From Tetrahymena thermophila SB210 (lineage: Eukaryota > Ciliophora > Oligohymenophorea > Hymenostomatida > Tetrahymenidae), in contig NW_002476481.1 in assembly GCF_000189635.1 (NCBI RefSeq), forward strand, positions 1,054,001-1,118,000: a stretch of DNA of 64,000 bases, in the 5' to 3' direction. The translations under genes and the position numbers were made by a program. Shown here one piece after another: positions 1-14,200 of this stretch. Below the pieces are notes generated by a model, which made no database searches, was not told the DNA's origin, and saw only the letters and a list, made by a program, of their open reading frames with translations. How positions within the stretch are numbered: the stretch's first letter is position 1; the number at the start of each line of letters is the position of its first letter.

Positions 1-487
1 AACTAATTTTATATAGTGTTGCAATTTTTATTTAAATATTCTGCTTGATGAAATTTATAAAGTGAGAGATTTTAATATACTATAAAGAAGAAATTATTTT
101 CTATTTAAATTAATTGGATGAAATTAATTTAGCTTAAACAGATATCAAATTACAGTCCTTAAATTATAATATTTGTTCTGAAGTTAAAAACCAAATTAAT
201 AAAAAATTTATTTAAGAAATAGTTGTAAAATTATTTTAATACGAAAAATGAGTAATCAGAGAGTGTGAAGTATTTCTAAAAATGATGATATTACAAATAT
301 ATAATATATTATATAGAATTGATTTACATTTATATAGTGGATGCAATTTTAAAGTTTTTATTTCATTTATGCAAATTATTCTTTTTAAGTGAGCTCAATT
401 ATTTATTTATTTACTTGTTTAGAATTTATTTGATTTATTTGGTAAAGGTTAAGTAACATTCATTTTAAATATAGTTTGTGATTATAA
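1..487. other. AT-rich flank downstream of the RPA large-subunit gene
   Basis: Very AT-rich sequence holding the presumed 3' UTR of the leftward gene that ends at 488. I see no gene, RNA or repeat in it. Confidence 0.6.
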
Positions 488-3027
488 TCAAGGATTGTTT
501 TCCTCAATCACCATAAATTTCTCCAAAGAATTGATGATCTTTTTGGCCTCATAAGCAGGTTAAAAGTCTTTTATAGCATGAATAACTGTCTTATCTCTGG
601 CGTTGCCATTTTAGTCTCTTTCTTATTTAGTAAGTAACAGGAATCTATATTCCTTATTTTAGGCAGCCATAAGCAATTTCTTTTTTGTTTCTGTACCGTG
701 TTCTGTATCTTCATCAGCATATCTAAATACATCACCCTTAACACCTGTTTAATTAATAAGTTAATTAAATATGATAAAAATAAATTAACTTAGTTTAACT
801 TTTAAAAAATAAATTTACCAAGAATTTTTTGACCTACTTCATCGAATGCACTTACCCAAATAGTATCTGTAGAGTCACTTATATTGAGGGAGAGAATATA
901 TCTAGAGTCAGGCTAATAAAATTATTATTTAAAATAAATTCAATTATATTTTAATAAAATTAATTTTATTAACTAAAATTTTAAAGATGAATAAGAAAAA
1001 ATATTACTTCATTAAAATCTTTATTGCAATTTATGCAAGTCCATACTTCGTTATTACGTGCGATTTTCTTTTTGCAACTAAAACAAGCATTATAATAAAG
1101 AGGAGTATCTTTAATGTACATAATTTAACCACGAATTTCTTTCCAAATTTTCATTTCTGGGTCAGTTTAAAGGTTTTTAATTTCTTCTTTCAAAATGTTT
1201 AGAGAAGATTCAAAGCTAGTTACTTCTCTAGGACCAGTATCATTTCCTTATGCCTTTTGAATAGTGCTTAATTAGTCGGAATTTAAGCTTAGGTACCATT
1301 TTTTGACATCATGGATCTATGGGAAGAGTTATTCATCTGGATTCATGAAGATTTATGTTCCATATCCGATATTAATTTACTTTTTATCTTTAAATTCACC
1401 TATTTTGGCATCTTTAAATACAATGATATCTCCCTACTTTGCATCATAGTCTTTAGCAGTTTCTCCCCAGAGTGTGATTTCTGTTTCAATTAGAGATTCA
1501 TCAAATGATATTATGTCTCTTTTAGATTATTATTAATTATCTTTCTTTAAGATCATGGTTTTAACTTCTGTGTCTGCCTTTACAACAACAATCAAATCGA
1601 TTAAATCTCCTTTCTATTTATTCTACATATCTTAAATGAATTATCTATTTAATTTGATCATAGGAATAGATGGATCTTCTTGACATATCAATATTTTACT
1701 CTCTTTATTGACAGTTACAGTGTGATCTCCCTTATTGCTATTTATTAAATATTATGTAATAGTAATTGCTAAAACTTAAATAAATTAATTTACTATTGAT
1801 GATTATTGTTGACTTTCACTGAAAATTATTTCAAGACTATAACTTAACCTACTTTAAATAAGCCATCATACTATTCAGCTATTTCGTTGAAGAAAGAAAT
1901 ACTACATTCGTCTCCAAACTTATCAATAACATCTATTGAAAAGAGTTTTCCTTACTTTTCCTTAAAGCTTTTCAAATCACCCTTTTTGGTGATTCTAACT
2001 TTGATTGTTTATGGTTAACCATTTGGCTATAAGTTTCTAATGTATTCCAAATTTTACTCATCTCCATCAGTAGAAATCTACAAACTAGAATTATTTTTGT
2101 TGTTGCCATTGTTATTATTGTTATTATTATTATTTTGCTTTACAGGTGCAGTTTTGTTCATTTGTTATGGATTCTAGTTTACTCTTTAAATGTTTTAGTT
2201 TGTAACTGCTGGTTTTTAAGCAAATGTGTTATTTACAGCAGGAGTAGGCTTATTTATGTTGCTAACTGGAGGAGTTACCATTTGCTTAGGTTAAGAAACT
2301 TAATTTTATTGAAGTATTTAAGCGTTTCTGCTCAAGTATTATGAGGGAATTACAGTTGATCCTTCTGGATTAGAGAATCCCTTTTATATTTAATTTAAAA
2401 ATTATTAATTTTCAAGAACATATTTTTATTTTTTTGCCATATCTTGAAAACTCCCTTTAAAGAGCATTTTTGATCAAGTAGCAAAGAATAAAATAAATTA
2501 TATAGAACTTTAGAAATATTTTATTACACTTGACTTGTATTATTTGTATTCGATTGGTTTTCCAATTTGCTCTTAGATATTAGAATATATTAATTCGTAG
2601 TTAGAGATAATAATTCTTTCCTTATCGTGGTTTGAGTCATCAATATATTTTTTGCATTTGATAATACAGAGATCCTTCACTATTAAATTATTAAAGTAGA
2701 GTTAAAAATGATAGTACTTTTCCATATACAATTCTTCACAAAAAATTAAGAAAAATTAATTACAATCTTGGCATTTGGTAGCAGCATCACTAACGAAATA
2801 TCCTTTCTTGAATTTGCAAAAGCCATCAGAAATGCAAATCCTATTTGTCAACAAAAAAAAGAAATGAATAAAATTAGTTTTTTTCAATCGATCAATCAAT
2901 TAAATTACTTGAAAAGATTTTCAGCAACAGATTGAGGAGCTTTTAAAACTTGAATAACATACTATTCATCAGGATTAGTGCTATTTATTAGAGAATCAAT
3001 AGCATTTTTTGTTAATTGAGTAACCAT
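488..3027 (-). CDS. RPA1: Replication protein A large subunit (RPA70 family; Rpa1 or its paralog Teb1)
   Basis: Binds single-stranded DNA with OB folds in replication and repair; the Tetrahymena paralog Teb1 does this for telomerase. Exons on the minus strand: 2909-3027, 2528-2840, 1794-2380, 1737-1008, 819-912 and 488-744, 699 residues in all. The N-terminus MVTQLTKNAIDSL matches the RPA70 N-domain start (MVGQLSEGAI in human). A Gln/Asn/Pro linker with an Asn run (RC of about 2100-2135) precedes DBD-A (GKLFSIDVIDKFGDE) and DBD-B (TLWGETAKDYDAKQGDI). DBD-C carries a four-Cys ribbon, CFSCKKK...WTCINC, then RYILSLNISDSTDTIWVSAF. The C-terminus ends in EKFMVIEENNP. Exon 2 contains a 33-nt in-frame GT-AG stretch that could be a further intron, and its match to the N-domain is weak there. 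Human RPA1 has 616 residues. The family is certain; Rpa1 versus Teb1 cannot be decided by eye. Confidence 0.9.
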
Positions 3028-6000
3028 TTTCTTTCACTTATTGGGTTTTGCTAAATTGTATTTTGATTGAGTTTATGAATTAATTGGCAGCTATTTTTAA
3101 CTATTTACTTGTTTTTGCTTTAATAATTTATTATTTTTTCTGAATCAATAAATTTTTGAATTATTAAATGACTATTTTCTTTTGAATAAATTATCTTTTA
3201 CGCGCAATTTGTTATTAAAATTTAATAGATGTTAACTTTTACCTCCATATCTTTCTTTTTTTGAATATATCTATCCCTTTAATTTTACATAGAATTTATC
3301 AAATTTTCATTCTAAGAGGAGGGAAAATGTATTTCTGATCACTTTCATTTTTTTGAGATGCTTTTCATGTTTTTTTCAAATAAAAGTTTATTTTTAAAAC
3401 CCTTCTACATTATAATCTATTTTAAAAAAATATTTTTATATCTAGCAGACGCAAAAATATAGATATCAAACTCTAATTTTCATAATAATAATTCAGCCTT
3501 CAAAGAAAAATAAAAAATAAAGATAAAATAGTTTTATCTCATTCTACAAAATATTCATTTATTTTTATTATGCTAATTTAATTAATGATGTAATTTCATT
3601 TAGTAAAACTAACAAAAAAAATCTTTTAAATTAAACACTTTTATTATTTCTTGATTATTTATTGCTATAATATTTTAATTATGAGCGCTTCTCATAGAAA
3701 ATAATTAAAAGCGCCTAACAAAAAGAAAAAATTAAATTGTTTTCAAATATTTATAAAATCTACAAAATATTGAAATAAAAATTCATTTTAAAGATTTTTT
3801 TGTAAAATATTTTTTTAGTTCAATTCTTATTAATATCAAAAAAAAAGTCTAGAATTTCACCAGTTAAAATTTAGGCTTGAAAGTAAGAATAACTAATTGT
3901 ATTGTTAAATGAATGACACATAGATAATTAAAAAAACAAAATAAATTATCATATTTAGATTGAAAAAAACTTTATTTTATTGAAATTCATACAAAAGTCA
4001 AAAAATTTAAGTTTATTAATTTCAATTGCTATTTTTATTAAAATATAGCTGGAGTTTTCTTTGTATCAAATTAGATTTTATAATTAAAGCTAGAATAAAA
4101 AAATTTATTCTTAGTTTGAGCTAATATTTTTTCTTTAATACAATTAATTAAATCTAATAATGAGCTTTTTTGTTTAATAAATTTTTTATTTTTTTGTTTA
4201 TCTTATGATCAGTCTATAACTAAAAATATCAAAAGAATATAAAAAGCCATTTATTTATTTCCTAGCAAAAAATTATGCGATTTCTAAAAAACTATTAGCT
4301 AAAATTTACTAGATAACATATTTTTTAAACATTTCTTTTGATTTTACTCAGATTTTAAATAAATTTTATAAAATATAATATTATTATCTTTTGATTGACC
4401 CGTTTCATATTATTTTTATTTTGAGTGACGCATAATAGATAAGAAACTCCTGCAGCAAACCTTAAATATTTTAAGTCAAACAATAAATATGTTAAATATA
4501 TGATATTAATTTTGAATAATAAATATCTTCTTATCAAAAAATAACCAGGGAACGAGGGAGTATTTTGTTTTTACCATATGATTTATTACATTCGGCTTTA
4601 GGTGTTAGGTAAATTTAAAAAAAAAAAAAACATATTCAGTCGAACCCTCAAAAAAAATAGATTATTTTTATTAGTGGTAATATCTACAACTAATAGATGG
4701 TTATATTTTGAGATCATATTTAATAGAGAATTCAGTTTTTGAATAATAAACACATATATTTTAGCTTGACTATAATATCTAAGATAAATTCCAAACTATT
4801 TATTTCTAATTTAATTAATATTCATCAATAATAGAAATGATTGCTATTTTATAGAAAGCTTACATTATACTAAAAAATTGAATTTATGCTTATTAGAAGC
4901 TATTATTGCAAGAAATACTGTTTTAAAGAAATATTCATATCAATTTTTTAGTATTATTTTAGATTTCATTTATTATTATGAAATATGAAGAAAATTAGAT
5001 AAAATTTTTTTTTTGACAGTTGGAGTGATGATTTTGAAAATTGAATTACTATTGTAGATCACTTTTTAGAAAAATAATATTTACGTCTTCGAATAGTTAT
5101 TTTTAAGTAAAATCAATTGATCATCTAAAGTTTAAAAATTTATTGTGTTTTACAATATTTGGAGGAGAGATATCTAATTTCCTAAAGTAAATATATTAGT
5201 TATGTGACTGATTTTACATTAATGAAGAGAAAATATATTAAAAATTAGAAAATTTAAATATGATTACTTAAAAGAAATTTATTTGAGGTAAATTTTCTTA
5301 TTTAAAAACTCATTATTAATTAATTAAAACAAGCACTAGTATAAAACACATAGAAAAAACTTATCAAATTAAATTCGCTTAAAACAAAATATCAAAATTT
5401 AGCAATTCAAAGATGTTTATAACTTTACAAATAAATTTGAATCTATTAAAATGATTTATTCTATTTAAGAAAAAATACAGAATTATCACTTTTTTTTACT
5501 CTAGCCATTTTGATTGAAGGATTTTTATCGGAAATTTAATATTTCTATTTAATGGATTGAGAAACAATTTATTTTAAAATTAAAAAATACTTTTTAGTTA
5601 CAAAATAATTTGATAAAAGTTTCAAAATAATTTTAAAATATTTAAATAATCAATTATATTATTATATAAAGTGTAAGAAAATAATTTTTTAGTTTAGAAA
5701 TTATTGATAAAATTCTTTTTTATTAACTTTTGTTACAATTATTAATCAAGCAAGACTCTATTTTTTTTAGTGGATTAGGTACTAATTAAAATTTTAAATG
5801 AAACTCAATATAAGAAAGGAAATTGCTTTAATTTTACATACAATCGGATAGTAAATACATCTCTCTTAAAATATTACAGTCAATTAAAGAATGATACCAA
5901 AACATAAAAACCTCAATAAACAATAAAATGGTAGTAATTAAATTTTAAAAATGAGCAATTTATTTATTATTTTTATGCCAAATTGTAAATAATCATATTT

Positions 6001-8278
6001 AAAAAATGTTAAATAAGATCATTATTACAATTAAAATATTAAAATAAAGACGCTTTTTTAATTTCTATCAATGGAATTATATTATATCTAATATAAAAGA
6101 AAGCCAGAAAGATAATCCAACATCCCCTTATTACCAAATATTAGGTTGATTTAATTATATGCATTAAATTGATTATTGTGAACTTCTTATTGAAATATTA
6201 ACGCATAATCTTATGCTTTCTATATATATTAATTTTACACATTAATTTTTGTGGTTTATTATGCTTATTGAAGATACTATATTTAAAATTATTAATTTTT
6301 AGTACATTTAGTTTATTTATCTTAAAAATACTTTGATTTATTCTTAAATTGGACTAAATAAGAATAAATATTTAGTATTAAACAATTTTATTAAAATAAA
6401 TATTAAAGTAGTTTGTTATTATTTTTATTCTATATTTTAAATGAAAACAAAAAAAGTTTAAGCTATTTCAGATGAGGTAGTAGATCATTGCTAATATTTT
6501 AAAGTTTATGAAATTTAGATAGAATAGATAATTTATATAGAAAAATAAAAATACTTTTAGAAATCTAATAAAATATTAAAATACAATATCTATATTTTTC
6601 TACTTCTAAATAAGTTACGTTATGATTTTTACTTTTAAAAGTTATAACTGAATCATAAAGTATCAACAACAAAAAAAACAAAAAAATATGAAAAAATTTG
6701 TAAAATAAATATTTTTGATCTCTTTATCTCATATATTTAAGTCAAAGCGTGTCAATTTAGCAATAGAAATTTTTTAATAGATGCTATCCATGTAGATTAA
6801 TTTATTTGACTTTTAAACCACTATAATTAATTTTTTCAGGTTTTGTGCACAATCAAATTGTTCAAAATGTTCTACATTTAAAAAGTTGATCACACAAAAA
6901 AGAAAAATCAAAAAATAGCTCAATAACGATAATTGTAAATAGAAAACTATCTATTATAATTTCAAGGTTTTTTTAAATTCAATAATTTAATTAAAAATAA
7001 CACTGAATGCTTTTTAAATGATAAAAAAATTGATTTTGTTACATAGTAAGTTAATTATGTTTATGACCTGAATATAATTAAACTGTTAAAATCAATAACT
7101 TGAAAATAAAATATAACTAAATTCGATTGAAGAGTTTATTTTCTTTTGGTTTTGCGACATATGCAACTTTTGTTCTCTCCCTAATAGAAATTTAAAGAGC
7201 TTACAATAAAATATCATTTAATACTATAAAATATTTAAAAAATAAATTTGAGAACCCTCAAATACTTTATTTTTCATAAAAGTTTTAATTTGTGTGAATT
7301 TTTATTAGAACTCCAAAGAAATAATCATATTTTTTATAACATTTTTTATTCTTCTATAATTAATATCTTAGTTTTTTAATATAATAGCTGCTATAATTCT
7401 TTTTGAAACAGAATAAAGTAGGATCAGTACATCATAGATAATTTATAGGTAGCAAATATACTTTTTCAATGAAATTACTTATGTTTTATTTTTAAATGAA
7501 AGTAATTTCCTCAAAATTCCTGAAGTTTTTATTTATTTAAAAAAATATTTTAGCTAATTTATTTTAGTTTAGAGTAAATTAATACTTATATTCCATGTTT
7601 ACTCATTTAAATAAAATTATTCAATAAAAGTAAAGACTTTCCCTTCTATAATTAATCAGAAAAATTTAAAATAAAAATTGGCTAGCTGGAAAGAAAATTA
7701 GATTAATTTATGGGATTTTAAGAACTTTTAGTTTTATTAATTATTTATTTATTTTCCCTATGTAACTCTAAACTTAAATTTTGATCCTCTTCTCAAAGAT
7801 TTGATCAATTTTCAAACTAACTAAAACATACTCAGATTTTGTTAAGCTATAATAATTTCATATTAACAAACAAAAAATTCAGCTTTTTATTGAGCTAAGT
7901 ATTCGTTTCTATAATATTATTTCTCTTTAGATCTTTTTTTATTTATATTTGTCTTAAGGTAATGCTTAATTATTAATAAATTATCTTATTTTACAAGTTA
8001 CAGTAAAGTTTTTTTTTTCAGTTCTGTGGGTGAATAAAATATATAAATTATTAGAAATAAAACTTGAGGATCTCTAGTTTTTTAATTTAAAAACTTTTCA
8101 AGGGATTGTAAAATCTACCAATAAATGCTCTATTTATTCTTCTACTTTAAATCTAATTTTAGGTAAATTAATGATAGATATTGAATTCTACATTCAACCT
8201 TAATTAACGTGTATAAAAAAGTAATTCTAAAACCTATTTTGTATAAAAAAATAATAATCAAAAAAATAAAACAAACCT
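3028..8278. other. 5.25-kb intergenic region between divergent genes
   Basis: Upstream DNA of both the leftward RPA gene and the rightward Cys-rich gene. It is near 85% A+T with many homopolymer runs. I found no exon-like stretch, RNA gene or transposon. A 6-bp inverted repeat (gcgctt...aagcgc) around 3685-3716 has a loop of about 19 nt and is probably chance. The A-rich bases just before 8279 look like a ciliate 5' UTR. Confidence 0.6.
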
Positions 8279-11200
8279 ATGAAACTTAAAAAAGTACTAA
8301 TTTTACTCACTCTTATAGGAATAGCATACTCGCTAACCTGTAACTCTCCCTAAGTCCTTGATTACGATAACAACACTTGCCTCACTGATGTGTCAGCATG
8401 CGCCAGCAATAGATTTTACAATCCTGAGCTAAATCAGTGCTAAAATAGCTGCGATCTTGGATATATACCTAGTGTAGTTAATTCCTAAAATTAATGTAAT
8501 AAAAAGTTATTATACTGCGACCCCACCACATAAATTCTCTCGATAGGTGCAAATTTTAGTTGCTTAAGCAAGGCTACAGATTGCTAAGGTTTTTTGGTCA
8601 ATGATTCTAATGGTCTTTCTAGTTGCCTCCCTGTTTGTCCTAATGGCTTTACATAAGGAACAGGATCAAATTCAAACATATGTACTTCTAGCTCTACATT
8701 CTCTTGGGTTAATCACGTTTTTACATAATGCTAATAAGGAGTCAGAGATGTCCTAACTCTCTCTTGTTATACCAGTAGATCACAATGTACCTCCTTCTAC
8801 AGCGAAGACAATAGAGCTTGTCTACCTTCTTGTCCTGTTGGTGCCAGCATTTAATAAACTCCTTCATTTTCATATTGCTTATATTATAATTAATAATATA
8901 ATTATTTATTCTCAATTCCATCATGCTCTTCAACTTAAGTATATGATCTCAACTCAAATTCTTGTCTTTAATCTTAAAGCAGTTGCAAAAATTTTGTTCT
9001 GATAGATTCTACTGGATAAAAAGTTTGTTGGCCTTCATGTCCTACACTTGCAGGATGGTAAATCCAAACTTCTGGAACTTCACAGGCATGCATCGCTCCT
9101 ATTGGTTTTGTTTTTGCAAAATAACCTTTCTTTAACTGCAGTTTTCCAAATTACTATGATGCCACTTCATTTGGATGTCTCACAGCTGATACTCAATGCT
9201 AATACTTGATGAACTATGAAAATAATATGTGTGTATTCTCTTGCCCTGCTTAATAACTATATGCTTAATATAACTAATAAAAAAACATTGGATTTTGTTG
9301 GAGATTTTAACTTGGTAATTGCTAATCTCCATCAGTGTATGACTTATATTCTGGTTGGTGTCTATCTTCTTCCTCTTCTTGCTAAAACTATCTCTTACAA
9401 GACTCATTTAACAATCAAGTATGCTGGTTATTTTGCCCTTCTGGTTTCACTCAATCAACCACCACTTCTGGAAGTAAAATTTGCACAGCTCCTAGTGGAT
9501 ATAATATACTCAAATAACCTTACTTTAACTGCCCTTCACCCTCACTAAAAGATGCTACTACATTAGGATGCATAACAGCAACCTCATGTAAATTTAGAAT
9601 AGTTTATGAATGGTAGATGTGCATTCCTTAATGTCCTTAGTCATTTATTGAATACGCTGATCCAAGTACTTCAGCAAAATTATGTAAATATTAAGACAAC
9701 TATGCCTATAAAATTGCGTAATGCGGAAATGGGTTGTATTTAGATATTAATTCAAACTAATGTCTATTAAACGACTCAGATTGCTCATACGTTTTGATAA
9801 AAGATTCAAATGGCGCAAGAGTTTGCTGGCCTTCCTGTCCAAATACCTATACTGCATCAACCTCTGCTTCTGGATAAAAATTATGTACTCCTCCTTCTGG
9901 AACATCTCTTTTATCTCAGAAATTCTTTTAATGCGCTCCGCCTTAAGTTTATGACATAGCTTCAATTGGTTGTCTTAATTAACCAAGTAATTGCTCCAAC
10001 AAATTTATATCTCAGCAGAGAACTTGTGCTTTAACTTGTCCAGCTAACTTTTAATAATTCACTGATTAAACTCACAACATCACATAATGTAATGATCCTA
10101 ACTAGGGAAATACAGAATAAAGATGTTAACCACCTTCCTACTTGGATATCAGCTCTAATTAATGCTTAACAAATGACAGTGATTGCTAATTTTACTTGAT
10201 TAAAGACTAATATGGAGGTAGATTATGTTCCCCATATTGTATGTCTACATATTCCTCTTCAACTTCTGCATCTGGACAAAAACTATGCACTCCACCATCA
10301 GGAGTAAGCATATTTTTATCTTCCTTCTTTGAATGTCAAAACCCATAAGTAAGAGACGTAACAACTCTCACCTGTTTAAGTTCTGCTTCATCCTGCACTA
10401 ATTATATGGTTTATAACTTTTGGACATGTTTCAATACCTGCCCTCCAAATATGACTTCAGGAGTAGATTCGGGAAATGGTTTGAAAATATGTAATAATAA
10501 TAACAATAACAATAATGGAGGCAATAATTATTAAATGGCTAGCTGTACTGCCCCTTAGTATTTACATTTTAATGCAAACAAGTGTATAACTAATGACACT
10601 GATTGTTAAGATTACGTAATGACAGATTCAAACGGGTTCAAACTTTGTTGGCCTGTTTGTCCTTCTGGATTCACATCTGGTTAAGATGCTAAAAATGGAT
10701 TTTTAACATGTACACCAGCAGCTACAGTATCTTTGAAAGACTCTAAAATATTTAATTGTGTGCCCCCATAAGTACAAGATGTTACTAGTCTGGGATGTCT
10801 AACTGCTACATCTAACTGTACTCAAATTATGGTTTAAGATAGAAATTAATGCGTCTCTGTATGCCCATAAGGATATATATTTGGAACTGATTAAAATAAT
10901 AAACCTAACTGTTATTTCAGAAATATATCATAATGTCAATCAGCATAAATATGGAATTTAGCTTAGAACTAATGTATTTCTCCATCTAACTGCAAGGATT
11001 GGGTAATTGTTGATGCTAATAATTACCAAACTTGCATTCCATAGTGTCCAACAGGTTTTACTACAGGAATGGATTCAACAAACACTTATAAGACATGCAC
11101 TGTCCCTTCAGGAAAAAGTTTAAGTAACTTTGGTTTAAGTAATTGCAATAATCCTTTGATCAGAGATTTTGTAAGTGGTGCTTGCTTTACTCAAGCTTCA

Positions 11201-14200
11201 TAATGCAAAGGATATTTGGTTAACTAATTCAATTGTGTATCTACCTGCCCAAATGGATACTAATAAGGAAAAGATTAAAATAATAACAACACTTGCTACA
11301 TGCCTTATGTTTACTAAATGACTAATTGTTAAGGAACCAGCTTTTTAAGATTTTCATAAAATGATTGCATTAATAATGATACAAGCTGCAGCGAGTTTAT
11401 TATTAAAGATGCTAATGGATAAAAAGTTTGTTGGCCTAGTTGCAGTTTAACAAGTTTTACATAAACTTAAGATGCATAATCTGGAGTTTCATACTGCACA
11501 CCACCCTCAACTTGGTTATTAAAAGATTAACCATTTTTCAACTGCTAATCACCTGGTGTAGGAGATATAGATACCTTTTAATGCTTAACAAATAGTAGTA
11601 ATTGTACATCTCCTAAGCTTATTATAAAAGATAGGAATTAGTGCAGTTCTGTTTGCTTAGATGGGTATTATATACAGTAGGATTAAAATGGAACTGTAGC
11701 TTGCTTCAATCATGGACGTCCATCATGTTAGTCTGGTTAAGCAATAAATTTCCTTCTAAACCAGTGCATAAGCATAAACTCTTGTAAAGAATATATTTAC
11801 AACGCTCCTTAAATTCCTAGCTGTATACCGGACTGCCCTTCTTCTTGGGTAGTTGGTTAAGATACTGTAAATAATGTTAAGACATGCAACCCACCATCTG
11901 GATCTACCATACTTAACTACAAGATTAATAAATGTGGCTAACCCCTTGTTAAGGACTTTACGACAGGTGGATGCTTAAATTCATAATCAAGCTGTTCAAA
12001 ATTACTTGTTAATGAATATAACTGTGTCAATTCCTGTCCTAACGGATATTAATAACAAACAAATCAAAATGGGTAAGCTGAATGTTATTAGCCTTACGTT
12101 TATTAAATGGAAAACTGTTAATAACCTTCATTCCTCTAATTTAGTTAGAATCACTGTATTTCTAATGACACTGATTGCAATTAATTTGTAATGGTAGATT
12201 CTGCAGGAAATAAAGTTTGCTGGCCAGTTTGTCCAAGCTAATTTACCTCCTCAAAAGATCCTAATACAGGTGTTAATTATTGTAAACCACCTTCTACTTA
12301 TTCTCTAACTTCTGCTCCAATTTTTAATAACTGCAATCCTCCCAATGTTTGGGATGTTACTACATTAAATTGTTTATCAGATTAATCTAAGTGCACTTAA
12401 ATTTTTGTTCCTTAAAGAAATTAATGTACAAATGCATGCTTTGATGGCTTTTCTTATAATATTGATAGTTCTGGAAGGCAAACATGTTAGTAATCTGGAT
12501 TTGGGCCTTAGTGCAATTCAACCTAAGTATAAAATTATCTATAAAATAATTGCATAAACATTTCTTAATGTAAAGATTATTTACTGGCAATTTCTAATGG
12601 TTAAGGTTAGCAAGGGTAATTATGTATTCCAGATTGTCCAAATATTTTCGTTAAGAGCACCAATACAGGCGGTTAAAATACATGTACACCTCCAAGTACA
12701 GTAAACATATAATAAATTGGTCTCAGTAATTGCGGTTAACCATAAGTAAGAGATTTTTCAACAGGTAATTGTTTACCATCTTAATCAAAATGCACAGGAT
12801 TTTTGGTTAATGGTTTTAACTGTGTTTCAGCTTGCCCTAATGGATATTAATAAGGTACAGATTCTTCCACTGGTTATAAAATTTGTACAAATCCAAATGG
12901 TAATAACAATAATAGTGGAAATAATGGAGAATGTTAGTAAGGATAATTAAGAGATATATTACATAGCTAGTGCGTTAATCCTTAAGATTGTAAAGGTTTT
13001 TATTTCCAAGTTCCTAATGGAGGTGGTTTGGTTTGTATGCCTTAATGCCCAAGCGGTTTGCTTATATCATACAATCCAACATTAAATCTTCTGTAATGTG
13101 TTGTTCCTCCTAATTTTAATTTTTCATAATTAGCTATTAGCAGTTGCACAACAATAAGAGATTTTACAACAGGTGGTTGCCTCACTAGCTGCTCTTAATG
13201 TAATGGAGTGTGTATTGCTAGCTAGTCAATGTGCTTATCCTATTGTCCTACAGGTTTTTATAAAACAACAGATTCTAATGGAAACAATATCTGTTAATAG
13301 AGTTCTAATAGTTAAAGCTCATAATGTGGAAATAATTATATTTTAGATATAGCATAAGGATACTGTATTCAAAGTTCTAACTGTAAAGGATAGATTATAA
13401 CAGATTCAGCAGCAGTTTAATATTGCATTCCTTTCTGTCCATCATCATGGTAGGCATAAGATGCTTCAGGCAACTCTACATGCATAGTACCAAAGAGTTT
13501 CACTTATAGCAGCAGCGCAGCAGCTAGCTGTTAAAGTCCAAATACTATAAACACAGATGACTTTACTTGCTTATAACCTGGTACAAAATGCAATGGTTTC
13601 TTAATCAAAAGAAGTAGAGTATGCTTACCAAGTTGTCCAAGTGGATTTAAAAAATTTATAGATCCTAAAACTGGTGAAAAGTAGTGTCTTTAAGTTAATA
13701 ATGATGGTAGTCTGAACTGCGAAATGCCTCTAATCAGTGATTAATTAACAGGGTTATGTATATATGCTGATTAGTGTAAATACATTCTTTTATAATCTAA
13801 TATCTTACTAATATGTATTCCTTAATGTCCTAGCGTTTTGATATCTGGATAAGACTCAAACCTTGGCATCCCTAATTGTTCTCCAGCTTAAAACTAAAAT
13901 ATTTTAAACCTTCCATCATCTAACTGCTCACCTCCTAATTATAAAGACTACTCCACTGCAAACTGTTTAACATCTCCTACTTAGTGCAAAGGATTTATTA
14001 TTCAATCATTCAATATGTGTATATCAATTTGTCCATCAAATTGGAGTTAAGTTGCAAATTCTGCAGGATATAATGAATGTGTTCCTCCTCTTATTTGCTA
14101 ACCTTCTTAAGTTCCTGATACAGCAAATAAAGTTTGCCTAGATAACGTGTCTTAATGTAAAGGAGTTCTAAATAAGTAGACATTCACTTGCGATGCTTCA

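Noticed and set aside
9216-9548. 110-residue plus-strand ORF under the standard code
   Set aside because: It lies in a different frame from the 2890-residue Cys-rich reading, which runs straight through it with the expected Cys pattern. It is a shadow frame.
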